Assembly (NCBI RefSeq): GCF_004006395.2
Contig: NZ_CP029758.2
Location: forward strand, 4,030,001 to 4,094,000
Direction of reading: 5' to 3'
DNA length: 64,000 nucleotides
From: Clostridium sp. AWRP
GTDB lineage: Bacteria > Bacillota > Clostridia > Clostridiales > Clostridiaceae
Shown: piece after piece, positions 23,205 to 30,889 of the stretch
How positions within the stretch are numbered: position 1 is the first letter of the stretch
Layout: the number at the start of each line of letters is the position of its first letter
Program-made: the position numbers and the translations under genes
Notes under the pieces: generated by a model
What the model was told of the DNA's origin: nothing
The model's input: only the letters and a program-made list of their open reading frames with translations
Database searches by the model: none

Positions 23205-24659
23205 TCATTTGTGTGTGTAATCTTTATAATCCGGTTTAAACCACTTTATAGATACACTTGCTTTACCTGTTTCATCCTTAGGGTTTACTTCTAAATTATC
23301 ATTACCTATTTTGGATTTATTTATTAATAACACTATATTTTTAGGATTATCACAATAAAAAGTAATTCCTCTTATATTATCAATTGTAGGAATGTATCTT
23401 CCAAATATGGGGTCATTTATGGAAGTTATGTTAACATAAGTTTTGCCGTTTTGAGTTAATTTCTGATAAGTTAAGTACTTATGTATATCAGCATAGTTTA
23501 AAACTCTGGAAGTCTTCGCAACAAGTATTTTATTGTTGTCCTGGTATTCTTTTAATAGCTTCAGTGAACTTATATTATCTTGTGTAAATAAATCTTCTGT
23601 GTTAATACCCAGATGTTGTGCTACTATACTATATTGTTTATTATTTACTATGCTGTCAAGATTGGCTTTCGTAAGCTGTCTGTGAATATATTTGGGAGTC
23701 CAGATCCAATCTATTTTATTATTTACTAAATCATTTGTATACCTATGAAATCCCCACACTTTTTTTCCGTCTCTCAATGAAATTTCATAGAGTGGATAAT
23801 CATGTCCAAAATTGTGATCTGACCATGAATCCCAAACATATTTAATACCACTTTTTAAAGTTATATCTGTATGGTAGTAAGGTGATTTAGGGTTGTCCCC
23901 TTGTTGATAACTCATAAATTTTCCAGTACCATATGCACCAAAATTTTGTTTATTAGCTTTATTACCATGATTTATCCATACCGTTTGTTTTAAATTCTCA
24001 GAATTTAAAACGTTCCATGCGTTTTTAGCCAAATTTCTATTAAAGAGAGTACCTTTTTGATTTTCAGTTGAAAAATCTCCAAAAGTATGGATACAGTCTA
24101 TCCATCCTGACCTAATATAGTGAGTTATTTCATCAGCATTGTGTTTTTCAGTTTGACTTGTCCCATTAAAAAATGTCATTATGTCTTTCACATTATGTCT
24201 TCCATGAACATCAACTACAGAGTTGCTATTATCACCCATATACATCCAAAATGAATCTCCAATATCTAATCCTAGTCCTTGTCCATATGACGTCTCAGAT
24301 TTGGTATTTAAAAATTTATGATACGTTTCAAATTCTTCCAATGTTCCATCATCAATATCAGAACATATTGCAAGCATAGAACTGTAGGGATATGGAAACT
24401 TCCTTAAATCTTTATTCTGAGAATCAGTAGTTTGAGGAATTGAATTTAATGCATTTTTAGGTATAGCATCCTCTGTTTTTTTACTTTTATGAGAATCCGC
24501 AGAAGATGATACTTCTAAAGAAGCAGTCAATTTTTTTTGAAAGCGAAATTTATAGTTACAAAAAGAAGCAACTGCAATCATTATTATAAAACAAATTAAA
24601 GTCATAACCTTAAATTTTCTATTTTTCCTAATTCTTTTTGTTTTTCTTGATCTTGGCAT
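23205..24659 (-). CDS. Membrane-anchored protein with polysaccharide-deacetylase-like domain
   Basis: A 484-residue protein. A very basic N-terminus (MPRSRKTKRIRKNRK) leads into one transmembrane segment (about 18-37), a Ser-rich linker, then a large extracellular domain. Segments such as YPYSSMLAICSDIDDGT, GDSFWMY and WINHGNKANKQNFG suggest a NodB-like or related carbohydrate-esterase barrel with Asp/His metal ligands. Homology is distant and the catalytic set is not certain. It would act on a cell-wall or surface polysaccharide. It is monocistronic, between two terminators or repeats. Confidence 0.6.
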   Translation of the reverse strand: MPRSRKTKRIRKNRKFKVMTLICFIIMIAVASFCNYKFRFQKKLTASLEVSSSADSHKSKKTEDAIPKNALNSIPQTTDSQNKDLRKFPYPYSSMLAICSDIDDGTLEEFETYHKFLNTKSETSYGQGLGLDIGDSFWMYMGDNSNSVVDVHGRHNVKDIMTFFNGTSQTEKHNADEITHYIRSGWIDCIHTFGDFSTENQKGTLFNRNLAKNAWNVLNSENLKQTVWINHGNKANKQNFGAYGTGKFMSYQQGDNPKSPYYHTDITLKSGIKYVWDSWSDHNFGHDYPLYEISLRDGKKVWGFHRYTNDLVNNKIDWIWTPKYIHRQLTKANLDSIVNNKQYSIVAQHLGINTEDLFTQDNISSLKLLKEYQDNNKILVAKTSRVLNYADIHKYLTYQKLTQNGKTYVNITSINDPIFGRYIPTIDNIRGITFYCDNPKNIVLLINKSKIGNDNLEVNPKDETGKASVSIKWFKPDYKDYTHK

Positions 24660-24904
24660 AAGTCACATCCTCATATAAATTATTTATTAATAAAAAAACT
24701 ATGTTCCTTTTTATTTTCTCATAATTATCAAATTTAGTCTACATTATGTTAAAAAACCTATATAAGTATAAACTTTGCCGATTTGTATGTCAAACATTTA
24801 ATTTTTTCCTATATTGTGGAATATGATAAAAACAGTCAATTAATTTATAACTCAACTTTCCATCATATAAAATTTTGACTTAATATAAAAAAATTACGAC
24901 ACAA
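24660..24904. other. Intergenic upstream region of the deacetylase-like gene
   Basis: AT-rich with no supported ORF. The ribosome site GAGGATGTG lies just before 24659. From about 24851 it contains the outer arm CTCAACTTTCC...TTTTGACTTAATATA of MITE copy 2. Confidence 0.6.
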
Positions 24905-25099
24905 TTAATTCACAATGCACGATGCACAGTTCACAATTAAGGATGATTTTCTTCCGTTAAAACTTCAGAGAATCTAAAATATACCACCATTGAAGCAAAG
25001 CTTCAATAAGCTTTAAATTTAAAATTTTTCGCAGCACAGCGGAGAAAAATCTACCGAAATTGTGCATCGTGAACTGTGAATTGTGAATTCATTTAGGTC
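24905..25099 (+). repeat. MITE-like palindromic repeat, copy 2
   Basis: A 195-bp near-identical copy of 12781-12975 in the same orientation: ends AATTCACAATGCAC and GTGAATT, inner AGCAAAGCTTCAAT palindrome, and GCAGCACAGCGGAG. The left flank (24851-24900) equals the right flank of copy 1 inverted, and the right flank (AATATTTTTAAACTG) resembles the left flank of copy 1 inverted. Confidence 0.9.
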
Positions 25100-25223
25100 T
25101 CAATATTTTTAAACTGCAAAAGTTGATTTTATAAGAATTGTCTCAGCATCTTCCACACCTTAAACAAGCTTCAGTAGAATAAATATTTTTCATATTGGAA
25201 TACTGATTTTAGAGGTGAAAGAT

Positions 25224-25370
25224 ATGTCTAAGAGTAAAAAAAACGAAAACATAAAATCCAAAAATATACAAGAAAATCTAAGTAATGCTGTTAATTCTAC
25301 ACATAGTGATAAACAAAATCAAAATCATAACACAAAAAAAGAAGCATTAGGCCCCAACACTAAGAGATGA
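25224..25370 (+). CDS. 48-residue Lys/Asn-rich hydrophilic protein
   Basis: The ORF starts MSKSKKNENI and ends LGPNTKR, with the ribosome site AGAGGTGAAAG 5 bases before the ATG. Its stop overlaps the start of the HD-domain gene (ATGA), a classic sign of translational coupling. Composition (Lys, Asn, Gln, Ser; no Cys or Trp) recalls small acid-soluble or other spore proteins of Clostridia, but I do not recognise a family with certainty. Real-gene support is the ribosome site plus the coupling. Confidence 0.6.
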   Translation: MSKSKKNENIKSKNIQENLSNAVNSTHSDKQNQNHNTKKEALGPNTKR

Positions 25371-25975
25371 TGAATTTGAATAGATTGTACCTGAATATAG
25401 AGTATCACTTACTGAATGATTCCAAACCATCGAATTATTTGAAGGGACTCTATAATGAGCCATTATTTCAGCAGTATCCCTTTGATATGCTATACAAACT
25501 GAATATTACAAAGCAATCTCCAAAATACCATCCAGAAGGTACTGTTTGGAATCATACTCTACTTGTAGTAGATGAGGCAGCAAATGTAAAATCAAAAAGT
25601 AAAAATCAAAAAGTATTTATGTGGGCGGCACTACTTCATGATATTGGAAAACCTTCTACAACCAAGGACAGAAAGGGTAAAATAACCTCCTATGACCATG
25701 ATAAGGTTGGAGCAGCTCTGTCAAAAGAATTTTTGCTATTTTTTACAGAAGATAAAGACTTCATTGAAGGAGTTTGCGAACTTATCAGGTACCATATGCA
25801 AATACTCTTTGTAGTAAATAATTTGCCCTTTGCAGATATACAAGGCATGAAAGAGCACACAGATATCCATGAAGTGGCTTTGCTAGGCTTATGTGATAGA
25901 ATTGGAAGGTCAAATAGTGATAAAAAAAAGGAACAATATACTGTTAATCAGTTTCTTAAAAAATGCTTTCACTAA
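25367..25975 (+). CDS. Small HD-domain phosphohydrolase
   Basis: A 202-residue metal-dependent HD hydrolase: first His in GTVWNHTLLV (about residue 62), HD pair in LLHDIGKPS (about 92-93), Lys-rich loop, YDHDKVGA, and a final Asp in GLCDRIGR. The set is complete for two-metal catalysis. Related proteins resemble the HD domain of bacterial tRNA nucleotidyltransferases and small phosphodiesterases. Substrate unknown. It is translationally coupled to the 48-residue ORF and followed by a terminator. Confidence 0.8.
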   Translation: MMNLNRLYLNIEYHLLNDSKPSNYLKGLYNEPLFQQYPFDMLYKLNITKQSPKYHPEGTVWNHTLLVVDEAANVKSKSKNQKVFMWAALLHDIGKPSTTKDRKGKITSYDHDKVGAALSKEFLLFFTEDKDFIEGVCELIRYHMQILFVVNNLPFADIQGMKEHTDIHEVALLGLCDRIGRSNSDKKKEQYTVNQFLKKCFH

Positions 25976-25993
25976 ATCGTGAAAGCATTTATA
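25959..25993 (+). terminator. Terminator overlapping the HD gene end
   Basis: ATGCTTTCAC pairs with GTGAAAGCAT and is followed by TTATAT; the left arm lies inside the last codons of the HD gene. Confidence 0.75.
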
Positions 25994-26078
25994 TCTTACA
26001 GTAGTAGGTCTCAAAACTTCAGCCTATAGTGTAATATAATTAGAAAATTGTAACACAAGCGAAAGCAATCAATAAAAA

Positions 26079-26513
26079 TTACATATGATTTTTTAATTCA
26101 ATTGTTTGTATATTTCCATCAAGATTTATGGTAACTTTTATTACTTCGTCTTTATCCTCTATTACTCCATCTGTACTACTTGATGTCATAGTATAAGTTT
26201 TTTTCTTTGGAGAGTTTTGCCCTATACTTCCACTTCCAGCACTACTTTTATACGATATTTCCAGATGTTTTACTGAAGATAACTTGGATATATTTTTCTT
26301 ATAGGTTACTGTTAATGTTCCGTTAGAATTACCTTCATAATGTAACTTGTCATTTTTCTTAGTAAATGTGCCTGTGGAATTTACCTTATATTGGGCAGTC
26401 CAAAATTCATTTTCTCCTTTATAAGTGTAGTTGTGTTTAATTACATCTTTATTTGAACAACCTATAAACACAGGCAACAATATAGTAATTAAAATTATAG
26501 CTACTTTTTTCAT
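26079..26513 (-). CDS. Small lipoprotein of unknown function
   Basis: A 144-residue protein with signal peptide and lipobox (LLPVFIGCSNK). The mature part is polar and beta-rich in appearance (repeated short Thr/Ser/Lys strands) with no recognised motif. Ribosome site GAGGTCGGGGGG lies before the ATG. It is likely displayed on the outer face of the membrane. Monocistronic. Confidence 0.7.
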   Translation of the reverse strand: MKKVAIILITILLPVFIGCSNKDVIKHNYTYKGENEFWTAQYKVNSTGTFTKKNDKLHYEGNSNGTLTVTYKKNISKLSSVKHLEISYKSSAGSGSIGQNSPKKKTYTMTSSSTDGVIEDKDEVIKVTINLDGNIQTIELKNHM

Positions 26514-26673
26514 ATTATAACCCCCCGACCTCTTTTATAATTAATGAACAATATAAGAATGTTGTGAACTTAGGTAACCTTGTTATACTGTGGAGCGGTA
26601 AGAACTTACATTAATAATATCTTTTAGTTTTTCAATATTTATGGTAAATTTACAATTATTAGTATCTTCCTAA

Positions 26674-27030
26674 CTACACCAAATTTAGTTTCTTCAGATA
26701 CTTTAAAGATTCTAACTGGTCATTTTGGTAACCTTCCAAAATAAAAGCACCTTTATAATTAAGGCTATTCAAAAATTTAATTTCTTCATCCCATTTAATT
26801 GAACCCAAGTCCACATTTCCAATTGGCCAGTGGATATCGGCTAATTGGTCATTGTCATGTGCGTGTATACTACCTAGCCTATAGTAAAATTTACGAAGTA
26901 TGTCAATGTCATTCTCATCTAAATTTCCATGTCCATAATCATAGCAAAGCTTTAACATTGAGGAGTCAATGCTTTCAAATATTTTTTGAAAGTCACTTAG
27001 CCTATCTCCAAATTTTCAACCTTATCTCTC
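26674..27030 (-). pseudogene. Truncated sugar-phosphate isomerase/epimerase (TIM-barrel) fragment
   Basis: The last ~95 codons match the C-terminal part of xylose-isomerase-like TIM barrels (AP endonuclease 2 family): CYDYGHGNL, IHAHDND and GAFILEG are characteristic. In-frame coding continues upstream to about 27025 (FGDRLSDFQKIFESID) and then meets stops and a frameshift after a GluAsn segment. The N-terminal two thirds of the barrel is missing, so this is a stub. Confidence 0.7.
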
Positions 27031-27156
27031 CTAAAAATATATTTTTTAAAAAGTAAATGTAAAGGAACAATAAATTACAATGGTTCATATATGGTAGTTT
27101 TACGATTAGTGAATTATATTAATAACATTCCGCAGTAAAATAGTTTCTAATTATGC

Positions 27157-27360
27157 TTATTTGATTATGTTACTCTTGTATTTTCCAGAATCAATTTTTT
27201 GATATATCATTCTTACAAAACTTTCTTTTTCATTTGTATATATAATCCTATCATTTGGGTATTGCTTTGTTAAAGATATTTTCAAATCACTATACTCTTT
27301 AGCGTACTCTTCATGCTCATTTAGGAAATCTTTGAACCGTGTCACATAATATAAATAATC
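27157..27360 (-). pseudogene. GrpB-family C-terminal fragment
   Basis: About 65 codons match the C-terminal end of GrpB/UPF0157 proteins (nucleotidyltransferase-like): RFKDFLNEH, YAKEYSDLK and a KQYPND-YTNEKESFV stretch. The N-terminal ~100 residues are absent; upstream lies the recurring spacer at 27369-27404. An internal GTG could start a 62-residue peptide, but no ribosome site supports it. Confidence 0.65.
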
Positions 27361-27368
27361 TGTACTAC

Positions 27369-27404
27369 AAATTACTAATTCATACTACTCAACTTTAAAT
27401 TGGA
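27369..27404 (-). repeat. Recurring intergenic spacer, copy E
   Basis: Contains AAATTACTAATTCATA followed by TACTACTCAACTTTAAATTG on the plus strand. The same two blocks recur at 28626-28660 and 29420-29465, and in part at 27665-27685 and 30243-30257, always between unrelated genes of the array. Confidence 0.6.
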
Positions 27405-27475
27405 GTCTTGGGCTATTTCAAATAATATGCCATAATATACTCTTCTGTATTGACATAATGGAAAGGTATTGATTT

Positions 27476-27600
27476 TTAAAGCCTATATTCAATAATGCTC
27501 TCCGGTGTCTTTCTCGGTCTTGGATTTAGTTTCTCATCAGGATATCCAAGTGCAACAGTCCCAACCAGTTCTTGCAGCATCCAATATTTTGTTAAGAATA
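27476..27600 (-). pseudogene. Nitroreductase C-terminal fragment
   Basis: About 38 codons ending at 27476 read KYWMLQELVGTVALGYP, then DEKLNPRPRKTPESI, the standard end of NADPH-dependent nitroreductase-family flavoproteins. The rest of the gene is missing upstream, where only AT-rich sequence to the next gene remains. Confidence 0.65.
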
Positions 27601-27664
27601 TATATTGATATTTCTCTAAATATATACTTTTGTATACTCCTTCTTCTATCCTTATTTATTTCAC

Positions 27665-27685
27665 CTCATTAAATTGGAAATTTGG
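27665..27685 (-). repeat. Recurring intergenic spacer, partial copy D
   Basis: CTCATTAAATTGGAAATTTG, matching the TTAAATTGGA half of the spacers at 28626-28660 and 29420-29465, directly after the phosphotransferase stop. Confidence 0.45.
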
Positions 27686-27701
27686 CGACTTCTCTTTATG
27701 C

Positions 27702-28583
27702 TCATTTTATGCAACCCTTGTACCAGATGGGAACAGGATTTTGCATATTATCATACCACTCAAGAACTTCTTTGGCTTGATTTATCATCGTGTCAATTTC
27801 ACTTTTCCCAAATGGAATTGCCCAAGGTATAGATGATAGGGTATTACTTGAAATGTATAATGCAAGCAATCTCCAAAAATCCATTGGTACATTTTCATCA
27901 AAATAGCCATTTACCATGCCCGAAGCAAAAAGTGACGATTTTTGTGCACACCAAACAATTCGATTAAATTCCTCCCATGGGTCACCGAAATCATCTCTAT
28001 CAAAGTCAATAATCTGCAGTTTACCATCATAATCAATCATCATATTGCCAACATGGTAATCACCATGCTGATAGCATTGTGGGCGACTTTTCAACAAATA
28101 GCGATTCGTATTTATATAGTCAATAAAAGACTGTCCATTTTCATATTTTATCGGGCAATCTTTATACATTTGGATTTTTCGCTCGATTTTACGATTAAAT
28201 CTTACCTCCCATTCCTCCTGTGTATCAGGCGCTGGAATAGTATGAATATGCTTTAGTATTTGACCCGCCTCAATTCCATAAGCATACTGTTCTGCATCAG
28301 TTAATCTCGTAAGAGCCTCTTCGAAATCCTTTCCTTCAATCCAACTTTGTAAGGAATATACACCTTCGTCGCAAGTGCCAAATGCAATCGGCTTACACAT
28401 AGGTACACCGAGAGCCTCCACACACTGCATCATTTCAAATTCAACCCTCTTCCGTTCTTGTTGCTCTATTTTTGAAATACGTAACAAATACTTTTTATCA
28501 TCAGGTGTTGTAACGCAATATTTTTTATCATCTGACCATCCCCTTACAATCTGTATCCTGGTCTTAAAATCATATATACACAA
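27702..28583 (-). CDS. Aminoglycoside phosphotransferase-family protein
   Basis: A 293-residue kinase-like protein of the APH/choline-kinase fold. The catalytic loop HGDYHVGNMM (about residue 174) and metal loop IIDFDRDDFGDPW are intact, as are N-lobe elements (KYLLRISK, EFEMMQCVEALGVP). Start is a TTG 9 bases after AAGGAGA. Many chromosomal relatives act on small metabolites rather than aminoglycosides, so resistance is possible but not implied. One gene of a row of unrelated single genes separated by spacer repeats. Confidence 0.85.
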   Translation of the reverse strand: MCIYDFKTRIQIVRGWSDDKKYCVTTPDDKKYLLRISKIEQQERKRVEFEMMQCVEALGVPMCKPIAFGTCDEGVYSLQSWIEGKDFEEALTRLTDAEQYAYGIEAGQILKHIHTIPAPDTQEEWEVRFNRKIERKIQMYKDCPIKYENGQSFIDYINTNRYLLKSRPQCYQHGDYHVGNMMIDYDGKLQIIDFDRDDFGDPWEEFNRIVWCAQKSSLFASGMVNGYFDENVPMDFWRLLALYISSNTLSSIPWAIPFGKSEIDTMINQAKEVLEWYDNMQNPVPIWYKGCIK

Positions 28584-28625
28584 TCCTACTAATCTCCTTC
28601 TAAAAATACAAATATTCTGTTAGAT

Positions 28626-28660
28626 AAATTACTATTTATAGTATTCGCCCTTAAATTGGA
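28626..28660 (-). repeat. Recurring intergenic spacer, copy C
   Basis: AAATTACTATTTATA then GTATTCGCCCTTAAATTGGA on the plus strand, between the phosphotransferase gene start and the methyltransferase gene end. Confidence 0.65.
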
Positions 28661-28662
28661 AA

Positions 28663-29403
28663 TTATTTTTCTAATTCTATAAACAAATACATCGGTATTT
28701 TCTTCAACCAAGCGACTCTCGATGACATTTGAGAGTGTTCTTCTGTTGGTATTGGTTCGTTCATATCAATTAACTTAAAGCCATTTTTGACAAACGCTTT
28801 TATATAATCTGACAAAGTCCTATGTCTATATAAAATTGGAGCATTCATTCCTTTGATTTCTCCAATCCATTCTTTTGGATTATGATAATCAGAAACAAGC
28901 ACCTGTATATTTTCATTATTTAGCATCCATTTAGTTTTCTTGCCCTTGAAGCATGGATGCAAAATAGAAATGAATACCTTTCCATTTTGTTTTAAAACAC
29001 GATGAATTTCCTTTAAGGTCCCATCTAAATCTTCAACATCCATTAACATCATCGAGCAAAGCACTATATCGTAATAATTGTCGTCAATTACATTTAGTGT
29101 ATTTGAATTAAGAACATAGTGCTTAATCCTTAAACTTTCTTCTTTTGCTTTATTTTTTGCGTACTCAATAAAAACTTCTGAACAGTCAGCAGCCGTAACG
29201 ATTGCTCCCTTACGTGATAATGCTCTCGAATAACCACCTTCGCCACATCCCAAATCAAGAACATATTTATCTTTGACATCTCCAAGTTTTTCTAATGTGT
29301 ATGGCATTATGTAATATATTCTAAAATCATTTGTTTGAGCTTTTTCAATCCATTCGTCTATATTCACCTGATTCCAACATTCGGTTGAACTGTCTTTTAT
29401 CAT
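28663..29403 (-). CDS. Class I SAM-dependent methyltransferase
   Basis: I place the start at the ATG at 29403, with GGAGGAAC 6-12 bases upstream; a TTG six codons earlier overlaps the ribosome site and is unlikely. The 246-residue protein has the SAM motif VLDLGCGEGGYSRAL, acidic VTAADCS, and VEDLDGTLKEIHRVLKQNG after motif II, a UbiE/Tam-like small-molecule methyltransferase layout. Substrate unknown. Part of the cassette-like row. Confidence 0.82.
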   Translation of the reverse strand: MIKDSSTECWNQVNIDEWIEKAQTNDFRIYYIMPYTLEKLGDVKDKYVLDLGCGEGGYSRALSRKGAIVTAADCSEVFIEYAKNKAKEESLRIKHYVLNSNTLNVIDDNYYDIVLCSMMLMDVEDLDGTLKEIHRVLKQNGKVFISILHPCFKGKKTKWMLNNENIQVLVSDYHNPKEWIGEIKGMNAPILYRHRTLSDYIKAFVKNGFKLIDMNEPIPTEEHSQMSSRVAWLKKIPMYLFIELEK

Positions 29404-29419
29404 TTTCTTGTTCCTCCAC

Positions 29420-29465
29420 AAATTTACTATTTGTATTACAATCTCTACTACTCAACCTTAAATTG
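29420..29465 (-). repeat. Recurring intergenic spacer, copy B
   Basis: AAATTTACTATTTGTA (29420-29435) and TACTACTCAACCTTAAATTG (29446-29465) on the plus strand, between the two methyltransferase genes. Best copy of the spacer. Confidence 0.65.
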
Positions 29466-29469
29466 AAAT

Positions 29470-30225
29470 TTATAGTGGCTTTTGAGCAAGATATAATGGA
29501 ATAGTATCTTTAATAATGATTTTATTGCCAGCATCCATAATAGCCTTTCTTACTCCCATGTAAAATTTGGACTTATAAGGTTCTTCTAAAGTTATATGCT
29601 CACAATGTGTACTAATATATGAAATATATTCATCAGCATTGAGTTTTCTTACCTTTCTCCAGTCTTTATATTTGTAATTAACAAAGCCATAATTCACAAC
29701 ATTATCATATTTCATTTTATGATTATATCTTTGCTTAACAAAAAAATGTTCTTTATATACCTCGGCTATTCTATTGTACAATTCTTCATTTGCACTTTTC
29801 TCATCTGAACGGGTCATAAACATTGCAAGGATGCCACCAGGTTTTAGTATATTGTAAACTTTTGAGAACGCTATTTCTTCAGGTATCCATTGAATTGTAG
29901 CTGCTGAATATATTAAATCAAATGTTTGATTTCCAAAATTGTATGTCTCAAAATCAGCATTTACAATATCAAAATTACTATAAGTCCCATATTTGTTTTT
30001 CATAAATTCTGTAAAGTTCTCCCCCAGTTCAATTGCCTTATAATTACAGCCAGTTTTTAAAATAGGCTCTGTTGCTTGTCCTGTACCTGGACCAATTTCA
30101 AGTACATCTTTGCTTGAATTTAAGTCAGATACAGTAATAATTTCTGTAAAGAGTTCATCACAATATCGAGGTCTATATTTATCAAATATTTCTGGTATTC
30201 GGTCAAATGTAATTCTAAAATCCAT
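29470..30225 (-). CDS. Class I SAM-dependent methyltransferase (second of the row)
   Basis: A 251-residue protein beginning MDFRITFDRIPEIFDKYRP, an N-terminus typical of trans-aconitate-methyltransferase-like enzymes. SAM motif VLEIGPGTGQATEPIL and IQWIPEE after motif II are intact. Ribosome site AAGGAGG lies 9 bases before the ATG. It is not closely related to the neighbouring methyltransferase, so the pair is not a simple duplication. Substrate unknown. Confidence 0.82.
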   Translation of the reverse strand: MDFRITFDRIPEIFDKYRPRYCDELFTEIITVSDLNSSKDVLEIGPGTGQATEPILKTGCNYKAIELGENFTEFMKNKYGTYSNFDIVNADFETYNFGNQTFDLIYSAATIQWIPEEIAFSKVYNILKPGGILAMFMTRSDEKSANEELYNRIAEVYKEHFFVKQRYNHKMKYDNVVNYGFVNYKYKDWRKVRKLNADEYISYISTHCEHITLEEPYKSKFYMGVRKAIMDAGNKIIIKDTIPLYLAQKPL

Positions 30226-30242
30226 TATTTAAACCTCCTTCT

Positions 30243-30257
30243 AAATTACTATCTGTA
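30243..30257 (-). repeat. Recurring intergenic spacer, partial copy A
   Basis: AAATTACTATCTGTA, equal to the first block of the spacers at 28626 and 29420 and placed at the same distance before the ribosome site; the TTAAATTGG block is missing. Confidence 0.45.
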
Positions 30258-30678
30258 TGATCATTCTTATATACTAAATCAGCCTTTATCAACATAATAT
30301 CACCATTTTATACAAAAATGCATCAAAAATACTTTTAATATCCAGTTCTTCACTAAAACACTGAGTACAAAATGGAATTTAAAGAAAGATTTAGGCAGTA
30401 ATTCTAAAATATATACACAAACTATATCTTACTGAAAGAGCGGCAGGGATCCATCAATTGGTTTTCAAAACACTTAAAGAAAGTTTTTACAGATTTAGTT
30501 AATGTTGTACTAAATATATAAAAATACACAGGTGACAATCACAAATAATTCTCTATTACATGTGAATGGAGATGTTAATATGCCCTATAATTTTGGAGTG
30601 CGGTAAAGTGCTTATTCTAACTTAAATTATCTTTCAGCAATTCCTTGTATATCAACACTTTAGTATCATTATCTTACA
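30258..30678. other. Gene-free stretch at the end of the gene row
   Basis: No supported gene. A short plus-strand frame near 30433-30501 (LTERAAGIHQLVFK) looks protein-like but is stopped on both sides. A TGGAGTGCGGTAAAG block near 30593-30607 resembles TGGAGCGGTAAG near 26592-26603 at the other end of the gene row. Confidence 0.4.
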
Positions 30679-30798
30679 TTAAATTATAATCCATTTTTTT
30701 ATATCTTTAGTCTCCAAATAGTCTCCAAGGATACCTATATAAATTCTATGTAAATGATTTTCTTTATTATCCTTTTTTGTGTCAGTGTACTCTTTCAC
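30679..30798 (-). CDS. 39-residue ORF of unknown function
   Basis: A GTG start preceded by AAAGGGAGAT opens a 39-codon frame beginning MKEYTDTKKD and containing GILGDYLETKD. The ribosome site is decent and the peptide is not a shadow of a larger gene, but there is no recognised family, so it could be the stub of a longer gene. Confidence 0.35.
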   Translation of the reverse strand: MKEYTDTKKDNKENHLHRIYIGILGDYLETKDIKKWIII

Positions 30799-30889
30799 CT
30801 ATAATATCTCCCTTTAATTAATTAGCTTTATATATTAAAAAATATTTTGCTCTTCAATGAATATATAATTTTTCTTTTACCAAATACTT

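Noticed and set aside
27702..28583. Acquired aminoglycoside-resistance gene
   Set aside because: The kinase motifs are intact, but the family includes many metabolic kinases and nothing ties this one to a known resistance subtype.
27369..29465. Spacers as classical integron attC sites or a CRISPR array
   Set aside because: The spacers are not palindromic, lie hundreds of bases apart with genes in between, and no integrase or cas gene is visible.
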